From Ziziphus jujuba (Eukaryota; Streptophyta; Magnoliopsida; Rosales; Rhamnaceae), in contig NC_083383.1 of assembly GCF_031755915.1 (NCBI RefSeq), positions 28,643,501-28,707,500 of the forward strand: a DNA stretch of 64,000 nucleotides, read 5' to 3'. The position numbers were made by a program, and so were the translations under genes. Below are positions 1-13,556 of the stretch, in pieces. The notes beneath the pieces are model-generated. The model had not been told where the DNA came from. It worked only from the letters and a program-made list of their open reading frames with translations, and ran no database searches. How positions within the stretch are numbered: the first letter of the stretch is position 1; each line of letters opens with the position of its first letter.

Positions 1-872
1 GGTACAGAAATTTAATATTCAAAATACATAATGAGAAAATATATACATGAAATATGCTGAAATAGATCTTATTTGTTTTTCTCCCTATAATGAAATGCTG
101 AAATTGATCTTTTATGTAGTCCAATAGCATGGGATTACTTACTAACTGTTATGTTATTGTAATGTGCTACTTTAAAGTGAAGAAATTTATGTTTTCAAAC
201 AAGTTTTGCCTTAGAAAGATGAAAATGAAAGGGGTATTAGTAAAAGAGGATTTAGATGCGACCAAACAATTACATTGTTCCATATATTAGACACATAATT
301 TTATTGTTAAGCACAATAAAAATAAAATATAACCTATAAAGAAAAGATTTTAAAAGAAAATAGAGGAAATAAATGTGGTTTAAAAAAATTGTATAATAAC
401 ATTATTTATTTATGTTAGAGGTGTAGGAATTGACCATAACCATATGCTAGCGTTAAGCTTTATGCAGTAATTTTTTTTTCCCAAAAATACAAAAGAGTAT
501 AAAATATTTAACATTTCTAAAAGCATGTTTTCTTCTTAGTTTTAATTTTTAATTTTTATTATTTGATTTTTATTTTCTTTAAATCAAATAATAAAAGAAA
601 ATACAAGTTTTCCCTTAATAGCTTAATTATTTTTGTTAAAAGAAATAGAAAAACCTTAAACGGAAAGTTTTGTAAAATTGAAAGGAAAACCAAACACCCC
701 CTTATTTTAATTATCAAAATTTCTTTTTTTTTTTGGGCGGAAGAGGAAGAAGATATTATGGGGAAAAAAAAAATTGGAAAATTGAATGGGCATTTTGGTA
801 ATTTAGGTTTTTTGGAACTGTAATTAGATTTTTTCACATTGCAGAAAGTTCTCTTTCGGATAAGCAGAGGGC

Positions 873-903
<31 letters not shown>

Positions 904-972
904 GCTTTCAGTTTCAGAACACCCAAAAACCCAGGACTCTCAACACTCAAAAGAATTCGGAAAAATAGTCTT
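1..972. other. Non-coding flank and leader region of PYG7
   Basis: No gene is visible. The sequence is AT-rich with poly-T runs. A (CT)n run at about 872-900 lies just upstream of the first exon of the TPR gene and has the character of a plant 5' leader. Short ORFs here are low-complexity Lys/Phe-rich strings and are not supported. Confidence 0.6.
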
Positions 973-1026
973 TTGTTGAATGCCTTGCATGTTGTTTGCA
1001 TCTTTTTCCCAAGAAACAAACAGAAA

Positions 1027-4000
1027 ATGCTTCTCCACGTAAACACCAATATTCCATCCCCATCTTCTCTTCTTCTTCGGCATCAGCGGCAGCAGCACCA
1101 CCGTGGCCTTTCTCATTCTACTCACTTCCTCCTCCCATTTGGGTCTTCTCTCAAGCCGAAGCCCCACAAGCTCTCTCTTCAGGTACAACAAATTCTACTT
1201 GCACTTCTTTATCCAAGTTCCTTTTTTTTTTTTTTTAACAAATTTGGTTGCTTTCTTTGTGAGTCTGGTGGATAAATTGGTGTATAAATCTTACTCCAGG
1301 CCATTTTTCAGAGCTCCAAAGAATCGCTTTTGACAACCTCTCCAATGAATGCCATTAGATTCCCTAAGTTTCAGGTATTTGTTCTGCAGGCCCTGTTATT
1401 TATTTATTTATTTTTTTTAATAATTAATGAAGCACTATATATGTTGAATTGAAGAGATTGCTTGTTTCTTAAATCTATAAATAATTCATAGAAAATTGTT
1501 AAACCCAATGACTAGAAGTCCCTATTTCTTACCACCATGCATCCCTTTGAATCTTTCATTATGTTACACCTATAAAATACTTTTGCTTCCTACTTCTTAC
1601 ATATCTGAAGCCTATTTCTCTTTTGGTGGTTAGATGATCTTTGAGACACCATCCCCCAAGTTGACTTCTTTTCTGGATAATTTGGGATGCTGTTATTTTG
1701 TATGATTTCTTTTTTACAAATTGCATATATATTTCTAATGGCCTGCCGTTAGTACTAGTTGATGAATTTTGTCTTTAAGCTGAGTTTTCTTAACTGGCTT
1801 TGTGGAAATATTTGTTGATAGAACTTTGTGCGAGGATTGCGCATATGCATATGTTTAGTTATTAATGTACTATTTCAATCATGGTGAAGGCAGATACTCC
1901 AAAGGGAATTGGCAATGGAATCCCTTGCCCCAACGAAATTCGACAGTAATTTCCTATCTTTGTTTAATCCTCTTTTTCATTTCCTGCTCCACCATCTGAT
2001 TTTTTTGGTGGTTCTTGTCAGTCTAGATGTTTGTCGGTAACTTTTTGAAGGTTACAGAGTTCATATTCCAATTTCGTATGTAATGAAGGTGCCCATTGAA
2101 GAGTTTTCTAGACACAGACATGCTCTAGTGTGTTTAATTATTGGGACCGCTCTATAACACTTTTTAATGAAGCATTTTTATTTTTATATACCTTATAACA
2201 AGTTATCAAATATTTTTTGGTTTTTTATATTTTGAAGTAGTATGGTAAGCTACCGTATTATTTTTCTGATTCTTTTCTTAATTAGTAGCCCTAAAGTACA
2301 AGTCTTCATTCCATAAATAGTGATACAATGTGTCCACGTTCTAAGAAATCTCCATGCTACACCCATGTCAAGTTTTCAAAAGTAGACAATTTGTTTTAAC
2401 GAAATCATTCTTGAAAAACTGCTAATTTGTTATCATTGCTGCATTGCAGAATTTTTTAGGAACCTTTTGACTTTTGAGGATATTGAAGTTATGAAAAGGC
2501 AATTTCTTTGTGCCTCCACACTTTCGGTTGGACAAACCTTAGGGATGGTTTCTGCACCAGTGGCGCAAGCTAGGGATCATATGAAAACAAATGAGATTTA
2601 TGAGGTTGGAGAATTATTTGAATTGGGCATCCAGCTATCATACTTGCTATTATTATTAGGTTTTCTTGGGGTTGGAACATTCTTTGTGATTCGACAAGTC
2701 CTTGTGCGTAGAGAGCTGGATCTTTCTGCCAAGGAATTGCAGGTAACACTACATATATATAAATATATATGTATAACATTTTCATGTCCTGTAGATCAAT
2801 CTACTTTGCTCGAATAATGGCTTTTGTTACATATTCTGCCTGATCTAGAGATTTAAATAAAGACCAATTTGGATTTTTATTTTTTATTTTTCTTTTTTGT
2901 TGTTTACTAGGCTGGCTGCTTGCATTAAGTTTCTAAATTTTATTTGTTCGTACTTTTCATGAATTTCAGGAACAGGTAAGAAGTGGTGATGCCAGTGCAA
3001 CTGAGTATTTCGAACTAGGTGCAGTGATGCTGAGAAGGAAAGTTTACCCAGCTGCTATCAAATATTTGCTTCAAGCAATTGAGAATTGGGATGGAGATGA
3101 TCAAGATCTTGCCCAGGTATACTGAGAATCTGGTGGGCCTCAAATAACTATTTTATCACTTCAATTATCCATGTCATACTCACACTTCCTCTATCTAATT
3201 ATTATTCACTTTATAATGCTTTAAACCTAAATAATCTCTGCCACTTTTTGTTTTTAGATCAAAATTATTCACCATATTAAATCATTTAACTGAAGCAGTA
3301 TGTTTTTGTGTTCAAGTATGTAGTGAAGTCTCAAAATTTAAGGGTATTTTGCTAATAAAAGCTTATAATCCTTATCCTACAATATTGGCGCAGGATTTTT
3401 GTTTAGGGTTGAGTGTGACACCCACTCTCTCAGCTATTACCCTTATATGTTTTTAACACCTGGGCCTACATTGATACCAATCTATTAAGAGATTCTTACC
3501 TTAAATCTTAAGCTGTTAGATGGTTTGGTTATACTCACTTTACAATTATTTTCTCCTACATGCCCATGTGGGATTTTTGCAAGCTATGACAACTGGCTTC
3601 CATATGTCTTGTTGTTTAGACTTTGGCCTGATCAGTTATGCTCTGTTTACTGGCTATGTTGTATGCATTGTGATGTGATGTGGACGCAACCTTGGTATTA
3701 CCTAACTATTCTGTATCTTTGTATGATCTTGGGCCTAAAACCTGTCAGTTGAATGTTCACTGTTTCTGCCATCCAAAATTTTGGATTTAAATTCTATTTT
3801 AACCAGATACTTAATCTAGGGAGAACCCCTTAAATACACTACCTGATTGTCCACCCATTTTGTAGCTTCTTTGTAAGCTTAATCTATGCTTATAGCTCAT
3901 CTACTTTACAATCATTAAGAAATCAATCCAAACCCAAGCTGTGTCATAAAGAAAGGGTGAAAAAGTTAAGCACATGCAAATAAAGAGCCTTTTCTGTTTT

Positions 4001-4354
4001 TTCGGACCTGCATAAAACGCTTCATGTATGATTTCAATGACTTTACCTTTCAAATTGTAAAAATTTGAACAGGTTTACAATGCCCTCGGTGTCAGTTATA
4101 TCCTTGAAGGGAAGCTTGACAAAGGAATTAGTCAGTTTGAAACTGCCGTGAAACTTCAACCTGGTTACGTTACAGCATGGAACAACCTTGGCGATGCCTA
4201 TGAAAAGAAGAAAGAGTTCAAGTCAGCTCTAAAGGCATTTGAAGAAGTGCTTCTTTTCGATCCTAACAACAAGGTGGCACGGCCAAGAAGAGACACTTTA
4301 AAGGAAAAGGTGGAAATGTTGAAGGGAGTTCCTGTGAAATCAAAAGAAAGGTAA
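1027..4354 (+). CDS. PYG7: PYG7-like chloroplast TPR protein (photosystem I assembly)
   Basis: Six coding exons: 1027-1182, 1312-1374, 1894-1945, 2450-2742, 2970-3116 and 4073-4354 (about 330 aa). The 52-nt third exon was found because exon 2 ends in phase 0 while exon 4 is open only with one extra base; its use restores the frame. The N-terminus is Ser/His/Pro-rich and reads as a chloroplast transit peptide. A hydrophobic segment at about residues 153-173 ([14 protein letters not shown]) is a membrane anchor. Three TPR-like repeats follow (about 195-310), including [18 protein letters not shown] and [15 protein letters not shown]. The family (cyanobacterial Ycf37, plant PYG7) is a thylakoid protein needed for photosystem I accumulation. 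An in-frame ATG at 973 would add 18 residues; I cannot decide between the starts. Acceptor 1299 instead of 1311 would add four residues to exon 2. Confidence 0.85.
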
Positions 4355-5984
4355 TCTTGGGCAGCATGTATTAAATTCTTACACTTATCCGTGGTTTTAT
4401 GAGAATATTATCTATCTAAGACATTATTTTCAAGATAGCCGATAGAAATGATGTTCCATTGACTTGCAATGGTTTCCTGGAAAAAGGGTCTGGGTACTTG
4501 TTATTTCCTTCTGTATTTTCTTAACATCCAAGAAGTGTAATTTATGTTTATCATAGAATCTAAAACTTGTAGAGTCTTTATAGTAACTAGTACAAAAAGA
4601 ACCCAATTATGTATTTTAACTATGTTTCTCTAACTAAATACTTTTGATAATTGAAAAGCAGAATTATGTGATTTAGCAAATGGCATAGTACTATGGCCTT
4701 GGGGGTGCATAACCAATTTGGTTCTTAAATAGTTGAATTTGTTAGTTAATGGTGTAAATTGGATCCAATGATGAACCTGTATCATTTTGGGGACATGTAA
4801 TTTCTTTGTACAGTCCCATTTTGAGTTGTAAAATATGTCAAACAGGACACGAGAGAAAGTTAATGTTGAATTGAGCATTTTAACGAATTACAAGTCAAAA
4901 CCTTCACAAATGTGTCAAATAACAACAATTGTGTCTTTTACTTTTTCTTCTCCTTCTCTCCTTTTTTTTTTTTTTTTTTTTGGGTTTTTGTTTTTGTTTC
5001 TCTCCTACTTTTTTTATTTTTCTTTGTGTTGTTGTTGTTGTATGAATAATGTTGATTGTATATTGATTTTGATCTCATGAATATGTAATTACATAGTTAC
5101 ACGTGTACTCCATCACCAAATTTATTTAGAAATAACATATTATGTCAAAAAAAAAAATAATAATAATAATATTATTATTATTATGTAATTACTTAATTCT
5201 CTTATCAATATTAAAGTTAAAAAGAAATAATAGTCCCAAATGGAGGAAGTTGTGGTGAATTTAACTCCATGATCTATCAAAAAAAAGAAAGAAAAGAAAA
5301 GAAAATACTAGTTTCCTTTACATTTTTCTGATCTTGATGGACTCGGTTTGAATGATATTTTGTTGTATCACCATCAAATGCCCGTCATTGCATATGTCAT
5401 TTCATCAATCACCCACTCAAACTCGGATACATATACATTGCATGCATAAACAAAAAAAAAAAAAAAAAAAAAAAAAAAACAAATATAAAATAATTGTATA
5501 TATCTATATACTTTTTGCCTACCGCCAGTAGATATCCACTTTTGCTCAATAATTCTATTTGAAGATTGATAATATTTCTGGGGTAATTGAATAATTGTTG
5601 GCGATTTCTACCTCATATGTCACCAAAAAGAAAAGTAAATAAATAAATAAACAAGCGAGGGGAAAAGAAGAAGAAGACAGAAAACAATACACTTCTTCTT
5701 CTTTTCTTTTTTCTTTTTTTTTTTTTTTGGGCTAAAAATATACACTTCTAAGTTCTATGCATTGCATTATTTTCATTAATTAGTGGTTGGATCAAAACAA
5801 AAATATGTTTGTGAGTAATGTGGTGCACGTTGACATAAGAAATACTTTTAATTAACCAAATGAATTTGATATATAATTTATTAATAATTAGAGAAGCACT
5901 ATATTGAAGTAGGCATTGTTCCAAATATTCTAAAATAATGGAAGATTAAATATATATTTCTTTAAATTTTCCTTTTATATTTTC
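4355..5984. other. Intergenic, AT-rich, microsatellites
   Basis: This is the 3' flank of the TPR gene. It holds poly-T at about 4961-4981, a small palindromic (AAT)n/(ATT)n tract at about 5148-5184 and long poly-A at about 5451-5480. No coding signal or RNA gene was seen. Confidence 0.6.
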
Positions 5985-6485
5985 ATATGGATTTGATTCT
6001 CAAGGAGTTGAAGGAATCATCATATTTGTTGGAAAATAATGATTTCGTTGAAGATGATCAAAAAGAAATTTCTAGACAATGAAGTGTTATTCATTTTTTT
6101 TTTCCTTGAAGAAAATGCTACTCGTACTCACAAAATTAAAATTTATTTGAACTCTTAACTTTTTCTGCCTTAGTTAACAAGATCAAATTAAATGTTTCAA
6201 AATCATACCCGAACAAGCACTGGATTATTTGGTTAATGAATACCTTTCATCCATTTTATCTATTTTACATGAAAGGGAAAAAAATTAAAAAGATTCTACC
6301 AAAAAAATAAAAAGAAAAGTTGCCAATTGTACCATCAATGCACGTATGGCATTTTATTTTAAATAAATGGTACTTCGTCAACAAATAAATAAATAATCAA
6401 GGATAATTGGTATAAAGATAGATAAAATTGATGGAGGAAATTTTACCTAACAATCATTTGCAACTGGTAATTTTTTTATTAACTC
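5985..6485 (+). repeat. Direct repeat, copy 1 (second copy at 11.47-12.24 kb)
   Basis: Blocks in this stretch recur in the same order and orientation at 11470-12245. Examples are GATTTGATTCTCAA followed by GTTGAAGGAATCATC; TCTAGACAATGAAG; CATCCATTTTATCTATTT; and a final block reading AACAATCATTTGC then GGTAATTTTTTT. The copies differ by many substitutions and by expanded AT and poly-A tracts in copy 2, so the duplication is not recent. No protein is encoded. Confidence 0.75.
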
Positions 6486-7510
6486 AAAAAAATAAATATT
6501 AATATGAATTAAGCTGTATTGAGTTTTGGAAAAATTAAAGGAATATATTAAAAAAAAAATTGGCCAAAGAATATATTTAAATTTTATTTTATCAATAAAT
6601 GTCATTATGTGAATATTTTTTTTTTTTTTTTAAATTACAAATTTTCCCTAAATCCCTGCTATCCTCATAACTCGAGCTCATACTCTCATTGCATAGGTAG
6701 AAGTGTTCAACCTTGGAGTTATCCTCTTCATCATTATGTGAATCAATTGAGGTGGATTGGTTTTTAAGAAATTAGTAATGATAAATATATAAATTATCAA
6801 TATTTGCAATGTTGAGTTGTGTTTGAAAATATTAATGAAATTTTATTTTTTCGAATTTGGTTATATACAAATTTTAAATTTTGAAAATTAAGAGGAATAA
6901 TTGGCTGATTAGTTACGAATTTAAAAAAACCCTAACGTTAAAATGTAATTTTATTATTTATATTTTTTTGTCCATATAAATATCTGTTCTTTTCTCACTT
7001 ACTTACCATTTTCTTTTCTTACCATCCAAACAAAACCTCATTATCCATGAAAACTCTTTCACATGTAGTAGCACCGCTAGACACGCACAGCACTGTTCTC
7101 ACATTCTTAAAGAATAACGACAAATGAGTACTCTCCACAATCCGATTCGGGAGATTTTAGACAGTGTTAGTCATCCTTAGAAAACCAAGATCAGATTACA
7201 TATAAAAATCCAAATTGAACCAAAAGATACTTAAATCTAACAGTGGATGCAATATACGGTATATTATATATATATATATATAACATTTTAGTTTTTTTTT
7301 TTTTAAGTTTTATAATTAATTTTTTTATTAAAAAAAAGAGAGAGAAAAGAGCTTTTATCCTAATAGGTTTGGTTATAAGTATATTTCAATTTTATTAGAA
7401 AATTGAAAAAAAAAAAAAAAGAATATTTGCTCTATTTTTGGTTTTATGAAATGGAAGGAAAAATACATTTATAAAAATACGTTTATTTTACTTTTAAATT
7501 GTTTTCAACT
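6486..7510. other. Intergenic, AT-rich
   Basis: No gene is seen. The stretch holds poly-T near 6619, an (AT)n run at about 7263-7281 and poly-A near 7409. It lies between repeat copy 1 and the LTR-like block. Confidence 0.5.
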
Positions 7511-9835
7511 TTGTGACGCTAGGGTATCGGGTAAGTCTTCTTCTTCTTTTTCTTCTTTTCTTCTAACCCTAAAAGCTATTAGGGTTAATATTGAGGGCTT
7601 CCGATCTTAATTTAGGGTTTTGATATCCATTTAACATTGCTAGGGATCCAGTATTTTTGGAGATTTCGATTTCTAATCAAGTTTCAGAGTATAGAAAGGA
7701 AGATCCTGAACCTTTAAAGTTGTTCAAGATTGATTTTTCTGATCTTTTTATGTTATATGATATTATTTGAAATGTTTTGGGGTTATAGAAGTATTGAGTA
7801 AGGTTGAATTGAAGAATTATTGTTCAAATCCTAATCTAGAATTTATTTGGGATCTGTACAGAGTGATTGTTCAAATTTTTTTAAAATATTTAAAGGTTTC
7901 TTTTGGCACTAAAATTTTTATGGACGAAAATAGACATGTTTATGAATTAGTATAAATTTATTTGGGGCAATTTGAATCTGTTTTCAATTTATTATGAAAT
8001 TTTGAATTTATGCATTTTGTCTGCTTTTTTTGTGCTACTGTAATATGGTTCGTATGTAAAAATTTCAAAACAGATCCATTATTTTTATCTGAAAATTTGT
8101 ATACTTTATTCTCTGTATGTCTAATATTATTATAAAAAAATTTAGCTTCAAATTATTTATATTTTGGTTGTGGTGATTTTCTGGGTTATCTATATCCAGC
8201 TGTCTTAATTTATTTTCTAGACCGTTAAGCAAAGAATAAAATTCGATATAAAATAGTTGTCGACCTTTATTTGACCTAATAATTTTCATATAGAATTATT
8301 ACTATATATAGTTAAAATCTGTAAAATATTACTGCTTTTGGAATTGTATTTTATTTTTAATGAATTTTTTTATATAAATTAGAATGTTGATTTTCAATTT
8401 CAGTTAATTAGATACTAAATTTAATTTGACCATGTTTTCAACCTTTGTTTGGTTTTTAAAATTTTATAGGAATATATATGAGTGTCTAGTTTTAATTTGT
8501 AAAATTTCAAATGGATACAAAATTTCATGAAAGAGAAACAAATTGAACATTAAATGAAGGTTTCTGAAAATCTAATAGTTTTAGTATTCTTTTGTTAACT
8601 TTTCAATGAGTTTTGAATAGTTTTTCATTATTATTTTATGAAATTGTTCTAATCACAGTCACTTATGTATGTGTACAGTACCCCCATAATTTTTCAGACT
8701 TAGATGATGTCATTTGAATAAAAAATTGAATTCTTATTTCGGGACTGTTTATGAATTAATAGGTTTTTATTTGATTTTTGGTGATTTGATCTTATTCTAA
8801 GCTTATGATTTTAAGATTTAGGACTTAGGCTATAATGATCTTATGGTATCAACTCTTATTCATTTAGTTTGAATTTAAGAGATTGATTATGATATTTATA
8901 CGTAAGATAATTAGGGTATATGGTGGTTCTGCTTTATACTTACGAGAGATTGTTGGTTTTATTCATAGTGGATTGTGCTGATCAAGGTAAGTTACTAGAC
9001 TTTTTAAACTGAAATCATGGTAAATATGTACTTATGTTATTGATTTATTTATGTTTTATGAAATATATATGTATTGTACAAATAAATTGTTGGATAATTA
9101 ATATATGTATTTCTGATCTAGTTATTGGTATTCAGTAGACATTTATGGATATGTTATGATATGTTTTCGAGAGCTGAGATGAATCATGGAAGGGTATTTC
9201 CTAGTGATTTATGGTTCTTTACCTTTGAGTTTAGATGTATTGTTTCATGTGAGAAGACCTACTGATGATCATGGTAAGGGTATGACTCATACCTTTGGGT
9301 GTGAGTGTTTGTTTTAAAATTTATGTTTCCCCACTTGTTACATACCTCACACACGAGTTTATTCGGATTTCGGATTACCGACGGGTACTATTATATTTTG
9401 GAAAGTCCTGCTAAGTACTTAACAATAAGAGTTTATATGAAAATTATGTTTATATTATTAAAGATTATTTTTGGATATTTATTTGTTATGATTTTAAGTA
9501 TTTCTTATTTTATATTTATGAAAAATCCAGTAGCTTGCTGAGTTTTATACCCATTAGTTATTGTTATGGTTTCAGGTATACCATAGTCTTAAGGTAGCTG
9601 AATTTGTCATATGATAATGGTGTTTAATTGTTTTTATTTTATTGTTAGTTAGCTTGAAAGACCTTTTGGGTGCTGGAGTTTATTTTTGTTTATTTTTCTT
9701 TGTAGATATTTTTAGATATTATTTATTAATGATGTTTGAAGAATTTTTATATTCCGCATTATAAATTTTATTAAGTGTTTTAAGTATGACTATTGTCACA
9801 TTCTAAATATATAAAATTGGGATGTGATAGCGAAG
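7511..9835 (+). mobile_element. Candidate decayed solo LTR or retroelement fragment
   Basis: This block is less AT-skewed than its flanks and codes for nothing. It begins with leader-like sequence: a strong donor-like GTAAGTC at about 7530, CT/TTC tracts, and AACCCTAA/TTAGGGTT telo-box motifs at about 7563-7618. A second donor-like AAGGTAAGTTAC lies at about 8985. A GC-richer stretch (9315-9420) and a GCTGAGTTTTATACCC stretch near 9537 recall the transcribed region of long plant Gypsy LTRs. The end, near 9795-9830, has TGTCACATTCTAA and GGGATGTGATAG, resembling degraded TGTCACA...TGTGACA termini. A matching 5' terminus was not found. An alternative is the 5' leader and first intron of a lost gene. 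Confidence 0.3.
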
Positions 9836-11469
9836 GGAGTATTATGGTAATATGTAAAATTTACCATGTATAATACTCCCTCAACTGAGCCTTAAATTGA
9901 AAGGATATTAATGAATATCATCATAACACTCCCTCTTCAATCTTAAATATTTCATTTACACCCCTCATTTTTTAAGGTAGGCATAGAAATAATTTTTTGG
10001 TTCCTAATAATATCATTTCCATTTATTATGTTAATTTATGGTGTGGGACAGGGAAATAGTTGTAGTCCAACTAATTAGAAACTAAATTAAGAATAAATTT
10101 TTTTAAAGCTTTTCTTTTTTTGTTTTTGGAAGAAAAATATGAATTTCAACCGAAATACACAATAAACTGACTGTCAATCTATCAAAAATAAAATAAAATA
10201 AACACATTTATTGAGGCAAAATACAAAATAATATCTTAATTTTGTTAGGATTTAAACAAGTAATTGAAAACTTAAAAAAAAAAATAGAAAAAGTGTGCAG
10301 TTAAAAAAGATTGCAGCTTAAATTCTATTAATTTGAGCAAAAGTTATATTAGAATATTGTGTTATAAATATTTTTTATTATTAACTGATTGTATTAAATA
10401 ATCATATTCATATATAAATATTTATTTAAAATTAAGTTAAATCAGTATATAGTTAAAATATATCGATATATTATGATTGTAATAACTAATTATGATTATG
10501 ATAAAAAAAAAAACTAATTATATTTATATATGAGAAAGTTGAATAAATATATATATTGATAAGTGAGAAAAAATATTAAAAAGATGTCGGAAAAAAGGGA
10601 AAACGTGTGAGAGCGGGAGTAGGGGTGGGAGAGATAGGAAGAGCAAGGGGCACCTTTTTATATGCGTTTGAAAATTAAAATAAAATAAAATAATTAAAAA
10701 AACGACTAACCAATAATATCGACAGATCAAATCAAATCTGATTTGTTTGGATTGATTTTTTTTTTTTTCAACAAACCGGATTGAATGGATTTTGAAAATT
10801 AAAAACCAACTATCGAATTCAATTTGATTCAGTTTTCATAACGAAAATCCAATGAAATAGTTCTAAACTGAACCAGTTAATAATATATATATATATATAT
10901 ATAATAAAATTATATAAATTTAAATTTTATGTTATTATCTACAATTTTATTAGTTGGTTTTATAATTATAACATGCTTTGTAAAGTTTAACTTATTATTT
11001 AACTTTAACTTATGTTGTTTTTTATTTTAATACTTATAAATTTTTATGTATTAATTTTTTTTTTTATATATATAGAATAATCTATCTATTTTAAGAGAAA
11101 TAAATATTTTATATAATAAAAAAGTCTAAAAATGAAAGAATACTATTCAAAATTTAAATTCAAAAGTTCAAAATTTTTTTAAAAAAGCATAATTTTTTTT
11201 TTTAAACAAAAAAGCTTCAAGCTGATCTAAACCAATTAATAATTGGATTAATTTGGATAAGATTCATATATAAACCGGTTCAGTTTAAATTAAAAAAAAA
11301 ATCAAATCGATTACTAATTGAATTAGATTGAATATTCACAAATTAGATAGGTTCTGAATCAATAAATATCTCTATTTGTTAATATTTTTTAAAGAAAATA
11401 TTGTAATTAGCAAAAAAAATATTTGAAAAAAAAAATCTGAGGGGACATGTCTGTCTTTCTTTTTAACAA
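9836..11469. other. AT-rich intergenic with a degenerate inverted-repeat pair
   Basis: No gene is seen. Sequence near 10725-10885 (AACCGGATTGAATGGAT, AAACTGAACCAGTTAAT) and near 11225-11360 (AACCGGTTCAGTTTAAA, AATTGAATTAGATTGAAT) is partly complementary. It has the AACCGGTT/GGTTTGGAT-like composition common in old non-autonomous plant elements. Boundaries and target-site duplications are not recognisable. An (AT)n run lies at 10883-10902. Confidence 0.35.
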
Positions 11470-11623
11470 TTTCATGTCGATTTGATTTTCAAAGGGTTGA
11501 AGGAATCATCGTATTTTTTGGAAAACAATGGCTTTATATTTGGATAAGCCATAAATGGTTCCTTTTTTTCCGCCGCCTAACTACTTGAGAAAAGAATAAT
11601 TCTAGACGATGAACATTGAAGTG

Positions 11624-11661
<38 letters not shown>

Positions 11662-12245
11662 TGAAAAACTGCTATTTATACTCACAAAAATTAAAATTAA
11701 TTTAAACTCCTCTAATTTTTTCTGTGTTAGATAGATAACAAGAACACGTTTAAGTTAGAGATAAAAAATACAACTTGATTACATACTTCTATTAACTTTA
11801 GTGTTCCAATTAATTTTATACTTTAAAAGAAACAAAATCATTAAAAAAGTACATTCATGTATTTTGCCAAACAAAAACATTATAGAAAATGTTTTTATCT
11901 TGTTAAAAGTGAATTTAGATATTTCAAAATCATTTCCAAATAAGCACGAGAATATTTGGTGGATGAGTACCCAATATGCTCTTTGAACTTCACCTTCCAT
12001 CCATTTTATCTATTTCACATGAAAGAGAGAGGCAAAAAAAAAAAAAAAAAAAGAAAAAAGATTAAACTAAAAGTAAAAGTGCCAATCATACCATCAAATG
12101 TATATTGCGTTTATTTAAATAAAAGGTTCTTTGCCAAAATAAATAAATAATGAAGTATAATTAGTACACAGATAGCTACAATTGAAGGAGGAAATTTTAC
12201 CAACAATCATTTGCTCAATTGGTAATTTTTTTGTTATTAACTTTT
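11470..12245 (+). repeat. Direct repeat, copy 2
   Basis: This is the longer partner of 5985-6485, in the same orientation. It is expanded by an (AT)n array at about 11625-11660 and a poly-A run at about 12034-12052. The closing block with AACAATCATTTGC and GGTAATTTTTTT matches copy 1. Starts of the two copies are about 5.5 kb apart. Confidence 0.75.
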
Positions 12246-13500
12246 TTTTTTCCCTATCAATTTCGTTCAATTTCATTATCAATTAATCGTTTTAATTTTA
12301 TCTATATTAGTTATAAAGGTTTCAATTGAAACAAATGTCTTTAGAAAAATACAAAATGACCAGTGTAATTTTTGCATATTTTAACAACATAAAAGGATGC
12401 TTATAAACTATGTAAAATATTATTCATCTCCTCTACACATATCAACTTTCATATTTCAAGAAAATATCCATGAAATTATCTCTAAAAGCTTCTTTTTTTT
12501 TTAAATAATTCAAACAAAATAACATATATATGTGTATATATATATATATATATAATTTATCACTAACAAATAAAAATAAATACAATTAAGACTTTCTTGA
12601 CTAATAATAGTATATTTGACACTAGAGTTTCATATTGAATGACCTATACAATCAGGCATTATTAGGGACCTGTATTTATTATTATTATAGTGTAACTTTT
12701 CAAACAAAAATTTATTAAATTATGCATTAGTTAAAAGTCCTTCCAAAGAAACTGATTGCTTTTTTCTCTATTTATTTATTTAAGTCTTAGGTTAGGACTT
12801 GGAAGGTGTTGTATGCTGACCGTGTTAGAGCAAGTGGATGCGGAAGTGGGTCATTGAACTTGACAATTGAAGTAGCTTCCTGGTAGGCAGTTGTAAGTTC
12901 TATGTACAGTTAAAACCCCACACCACTTCATTCTCTCCCATCAATTATTTTATTCCTTAAAAAAATAATTCTTTTATTTTTTTTTTTTAAAAATCAAAAG
13001 CAAAAACCCCCACTAAAATCAAAGTCAAAATCTCATCAATCCAGAAAATTTGACACCCAAAAAAAAAAAAAAAAATGAAAGATAGATTCATCTTAGTTTT
13101 TTGTGGGACCCTGTTCCCCCTTCTTCCAATCAAATCTCAAAGTTCTATCTCTTTCTTCTCAACTTTCTAAACCATATAATATGTGATATATATATCATAT
13201 ACAGCAAAAAGGGTATCACTTAACCAAGCAAGATCAAATCAACATGATCACAACCCTAGAAGTGACTAACCCAACGGTTGTGATTGATGGGTTTTGCAAA
13301 CCGACAAGTAAGGACCCCATTGACTGGTAGTGAGCCAATATATGAACGGTCTGATTGGAAGGGTTGACCATCAAGTTTGGTCCCACTTTATTGCCGGGTA
13401 AACCATCTTGTGTTTGTCTGCTAACGGGGATTTTGCTGGTATATTAATGGACTTTGAGCTGCATTTGCCTTTTCATTTCCTTCTTCTCCCTCTCTCAAAT
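12246..13500. other. Upstream region of STOP1
   Basis: No gene is seen. It is AT-rich up to about 12770 with an (AT)n tract near 12535-12555. From about 12780 the composition becomes more mixed, as expected for a promoter and leader. Transcription of STOP1 probably begins near 13450-13500, just before a leader exon that ends at a donor at 13557. No TATA box can be chosen confidently. Confidence 0.4.
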
Positions 13501-13556
13501 GTATGAAGTAGACAACCCTGATGAGACGAACAGCATCTAAGCAATTTTGATATCTG

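Noticed and set aside
563..837. Overlapping short ORFs on both strands
   Set aside because: Both are low-complexity (Lys/Phe/Asn-rich) products of AT-rich sequence, with no domain and no splice context.
7767..7955. 62-codon ORF in the LTR-like block
   Set aside because: Short, AT-codon dominated, with no recognisable family; more likely chance.
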